A stretch of DNA of 7,294 bases from an uncultured Spirochaetaceae bacterium (GTDB lineage: Bacteria > Spirochaetota > Spirochaetia > SZUA-6 > Bin103), in the NCBI GenBank assembly GCA_913043885.1, contig CAJWOB010000123.1:1-7294 (forward strand), read 5' to 3'. How positions within the stretch are numbered: position 1 is the stretch's first letter; every line of letters begins with the position of its first letter. Both the position numbers and the translations under genes were made by a program. Shown here one piece after another: positions 5,353 through 7,294 of this stretch. The notes beneath the pieces were generated by a model. That model searched no databases. It worked only from the letters and a program-made list of their open reading frames with translations, and had not been told where the DNA came from.

Positions 5353-6195
5353 TCAGCCGCTGGCGCTCACGTGTGCGACTGCGTTGCGGAACAGTTGTAG
5401 GGCGTCATCGGTCGGCGGCCGCTCAGGGTCTGCCCGCCCGGTGCGGCGCCGCCAGAGCGGATGCAGCTGCGGGTAGAGATACGCCTCGGGGTGTGGCATG
5501 AGGCCGAACACCCGCCCCGAGGGGTCGCAGAGCCCGGCGATCGCACCACGCGAACCGTTGGGGTTGGCAGGATAGGGCAGCGGGTCGTGGCTGCCGTTGT
5601 CCGGGCCCGTGTAGCGAGCGGCGACCAGGCCGGTCGCCTTCATTCGTGCCAGCGTGGTGTCGTCGGTCACCAGTCGCCCCTCACCATGGCGTACCGGCAG
5701 ATCGAGCGGCGCCAGTCCACGCGTCCACACACAGTGCGGGCTGCCAAATGCCACGCGCACCCAGCGATCTACGAATCTGCCGCTGCTGTTGTGGACCAGC
5801 GCCACCTCCTGACGCCACTCCCCATCGCTGGCCGGCAGCATGCCCAACCGCACCAACACCTGGAAGCCGTTGCACACGCCGAGAACGAGGCCACCGGCAT
5901 CGACGAAGCGCCGCAGCGGGTCGCGCAGCTGCCGCGCCATCCGGGCAGCCAACATCACCCCAGAGCCGATGTGGTCGCCGTAGGAGAAGCCGCCCGGCAC
6001 CGCCAGGATAGCGAAGGTTGTCAGCGCCTCCGGCTCGGCCATCAGATCGTTGACGTGGATGATGCGGGCGCCCGCCCCGGCCAGGCCAAAGGCGTGGGCC
6101 ATCTCCCGCTCGGTGTTGATGCCCAACCCGCTCAACACGCACGCCGAGGCGGTGGCGTCCTTCGCCGGGCGCTGCCGGGAGCGAGGCGTGCTCAT
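5353..6195 (-). CDS. purQ: Phosphoribosylformylglycinamidine synthase, glutaminase subunit
   Basis: PurQ is the class I glutamine amidotransferase that releases ammonia from glutamine for PurL, at the fourth step of purine synthesis. With the start at ATG 6195 it has 280 residues. Visible features are GLGINTEREM (23-32), the oxyanion region VPGGFSYGDH (66-75), the nucleophile C108 in GVCNGFQ, HGEGR (170-174), and the catalytic H235 and E237 in MPHPE. It is about 50 residues longer than typical stand-alone PurQ. The segment HNSSGRFVDRWV (135-146) resembles the amidotransferase domain fused to large PurL proteins. ATG 6195 overlaps the purL stop as ATGA. An in-frame ATG at 6210 is the alternative; neither has a strong ribosome binding site. 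A GC-rich extension further upstream to 6312 is open but unlikely to be translated because it overlaps purL. Confidence 0.94.
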   Translation of the reverse strand: MSTPRSRQRPAKDATASACVLSGLGINTEREMAHAFGLAGAGARIIHVNDLMAEPEALTTFAILAVPGGFSYGDHIGSGVMLAARMARQLRDPLRRFVDAGGLVLGVCNGFQVLVRLGMLPASDGEWRQEVALVHNSSGRFVDRWVRVAFGSPHCVWTRGLAPLDLPVRHGEGRLVTDDTTLARMKATGLVAARYTGPDNGSHDPLPYPANPNGSRGAIAGLCDPSGRVFGLMPHPEAYLYPQLHPLWRRRTGRADPERPPTDDALQLFRNAVAHVSASG

Positions 6196-7294
6196 ATCGG
6201 TGTCTGCCATGCGGCCACCAGGTCGTCGAGCGCGACCCGCAGCAACTCGACGCCGCCGCGGCGAACTGCGAGCTGCGGTTGGCCCACCACCTCGCCGACA
6301 TCGGCCCAGCACCCGTCCGGCAGCAGCGCCTCCAGCAGGTCACTATCCTCGGCCGCCACCGAGATGAGGAACCGCCCGGCCGTCTCGCTGAACAGCGCGA
6401 CCGCCGCGGGGTCGCCTTCCGCGTTCGGCTGCTGATTGCCCGGTAGCGCGGCAACGTCGACCTCGGCGCCGAGCCGGCCACCTAGCGCCGATTCGGCCAG
6501 TGCCACCGCCAGGCCACCGTCGGACAGGTCGTGGATCGACTGCAGCAGCCCGCGCCGCATGGCCCGGTGCAGGCCACGGTAGAGGGGCAGGCTCTGCTCG
6601 GGGACGGCTGTCGGTACCGACGTGAACGGCTGACCGGTGAGGCGAGCGTAGCTGCTGCCGCCGAGCTGGCCGCGGTCTTCGCCGACCACCCAGATGCGAT
6701 GCCCCGCTTGCAGGAAGTCGGTACCGGCGATCTGTTCGACGTCGGGGACGATCCCCATTACCGACACGAGCAGGGTGGGCAGGACGGAGATCTTGCGGCC
6801 CTCGACCACCGCGTCGTTCTTCATCGAGTCCTTACCGGAGATCAGCGGAAGCCGGTACGCCAGGCAAGCGTCGGCGAGCCCGCGTGCCGCGCGCACCAAC
6901 TGAGCGAGCTTGTGCTCGCCGTCTGGGTTGCCAGGGCCGGCGATGGGATCCGGCCAGCAGAAGTTGTCGAGCGCTGTCATACGATCCGGATCACCGCCAC
7001 AGGCAACATGCGCCCGCACCGCTTCGTCCACGGCGCACATCGCCATGTGATAGGTATCGAGTGGCGAGTACCATGGGCAGATGCCATGGGCAACCGTGAG
7101 GCCGCGCCGGGAGTCGGGTTTCGGTCGCAGCACCGCGCCGTCACTCGGTCCGTCGGCAGCCACTCCCGTAAACGGTTTGCCGATGGTGGCGGCCTGTACT
7201 TCGTGGTCGTACTGACGCACCAGGTCCTGCTTCGACGCGATGTTCGGCTCCGCCAGCAGCGCCAGCAGGGTCGCCGCCAGGCCGTCTGTGTCAG
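6192..7294 (-). CDS. purL: Phosphoribosylformylglycinamidine synthase, synthetase subunit (C-terminal part)
   Basis: PurL uses ATP and ammonia from PurQ to convert FGAR to FGAM. The window holds the last 366 residues; the gene continues beyond the right edge. The frame is open from DTDGLAATLLALL at the edge through PNIASKQDL into VRQYDHEVQ; the GTG at 7220 is an internal Val, not a start. Other motifs are GICPWYSPLDTYHMAM, TALDNFCWPDP, ISGKDSMKND (about 6842-6813), SIHDLSDGGLAVALAESALG (about 6541-6482) and ALFSETAGRFLISV. ISGKDSMKND is nearer to the GKDSM form of large PurL than to the GGNVSLYN form of small, PurS-dependent PurL. It lacks a fused amidotransferase domain and ends at TGA 6194-6192, overlapping purQ. 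Total length cannot be judged here. Confidence 0.95.
   Translation of the reverse strand, partial: DTDGLAATLLALLAEPNIASKQDLVRQYDHEVQAATIGKPFTGVAADGPSDGAVLRPKPDSRRGLTVAHGICPWYSPLDTYHMAMCAVDEAVRAHVACGGDPDRMTALDNFCWPDPIAGPGNPDGEHKLAQLVRAARGLADACLAYRLPLISGKDSMKNDAVVEGRKISVLPTLLVSVMGIVPDVEQIAGTDFLQAGHRIWVVGEDRGQLGGSSYARLTGQPFTSVPTAVPEQSLPLYRGLHRAMRRGLLQSIHDLSDGGLAVALAESALGGRLGAEVDVAALPGNQQPNAEGDPAAVALFSETAGRFLISVAAEDSDLLEALLPDGCWADVGEVVGQPQLAVRRGGVELLRVALDDLVAAWQTPI

Noticed and set aside
6196..6312. Longer N-terminus of purQ reaching 6312
   Set aside because: The added residues are Arg/Gly-rich and overlap the purL coding sequence by over 100 bp. The ATGA start at 6195, or ATG 6210, fits the operon better.
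5461..6435. Open frame on the plus strand (324 codons) opposite purQ and the end of purL
   Set aside because: It lies antisense to two securely identified enzymes and has the skewed Arg/His/Ala composition of a shadow frame.
1..7294. CRISPR array, insertion sequence, prophage or defence island
   Set aside because: I saw no spaced repeats, transposase or integrase motifs, or terminal inverted repeats. The tRNA gene has no integrase beside it, and I noticed no direct copy of its 3' end elsewhere in the window.

Overview
The window is GC-rich coding DNA with little intergenic space. It carries housekeeping genes (purine synthesis, lipoprotein maturation, a tRNA), a signalling-type protein and three proteins I cannot name. 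My best guess for the source is a high-GC spirochaete, at moderate confidence. The reasons are a protein joining a GHKL/HATPase-like domain to an HDOD domain, an lspA followed directly by a small two-helix membrane protein of a kind I remember beside lspA in spirochaetes, and a PurL/PurQ pair of the variant type. All of this rests on memory of protein families; no search was run.

Layout from left to right. At 1-95 (+) is the tail of an unidentified gene, overlapped by 28 bp by a convergent small hypothetical gene (68-430, -). Upstream of that on the same strand is the HATPase-HDOD gene (515-1708, -). A divergent intergenic region (1709-1813) follows. It holds a perfect AGTATACT palindrome that can act as a -10 box in both directions. 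Reading rightward is a tight three-gene operon: a Nif3-family metal protein (1814-2596), lspA (2593-3189) and a two-helix membrane protein (3189-3473). They are joined by GTGA and TAATG stop/start overlaps. The rest is on the minus strand, in transcription order: purL (enters from the right edge, ends at 6192), purQ (6195-5353, ATGA overlap with purL), tRNA-Ala(GGC) (5244-5171), and a 555-residue unknown protein (5153-3486) that starts only 17 nt after the tRNA.

PurL and PurQ together convert FGAR to FGAM in purine synthesis. LspA removes signal peptides from prolipoproteins, and the small membrane protein translated with it may work in the same process. The Nif3 protein has all its metal ligands, but its substrate is unknown.

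The most interesting locus is the HATPase-HDOD gene. First, the reading frame continues naturally upstream of the annotated ATG to an earlier ATG (1762), broken only by one in-frame TGA. Second, the HDOD domain appears to lack about 75 central residues in frame. The gene may therefore be decaying or remodelled. I found no CRISPR array, insertion sequence, prophage gene or defence system, and no clearly new multi-gene system.
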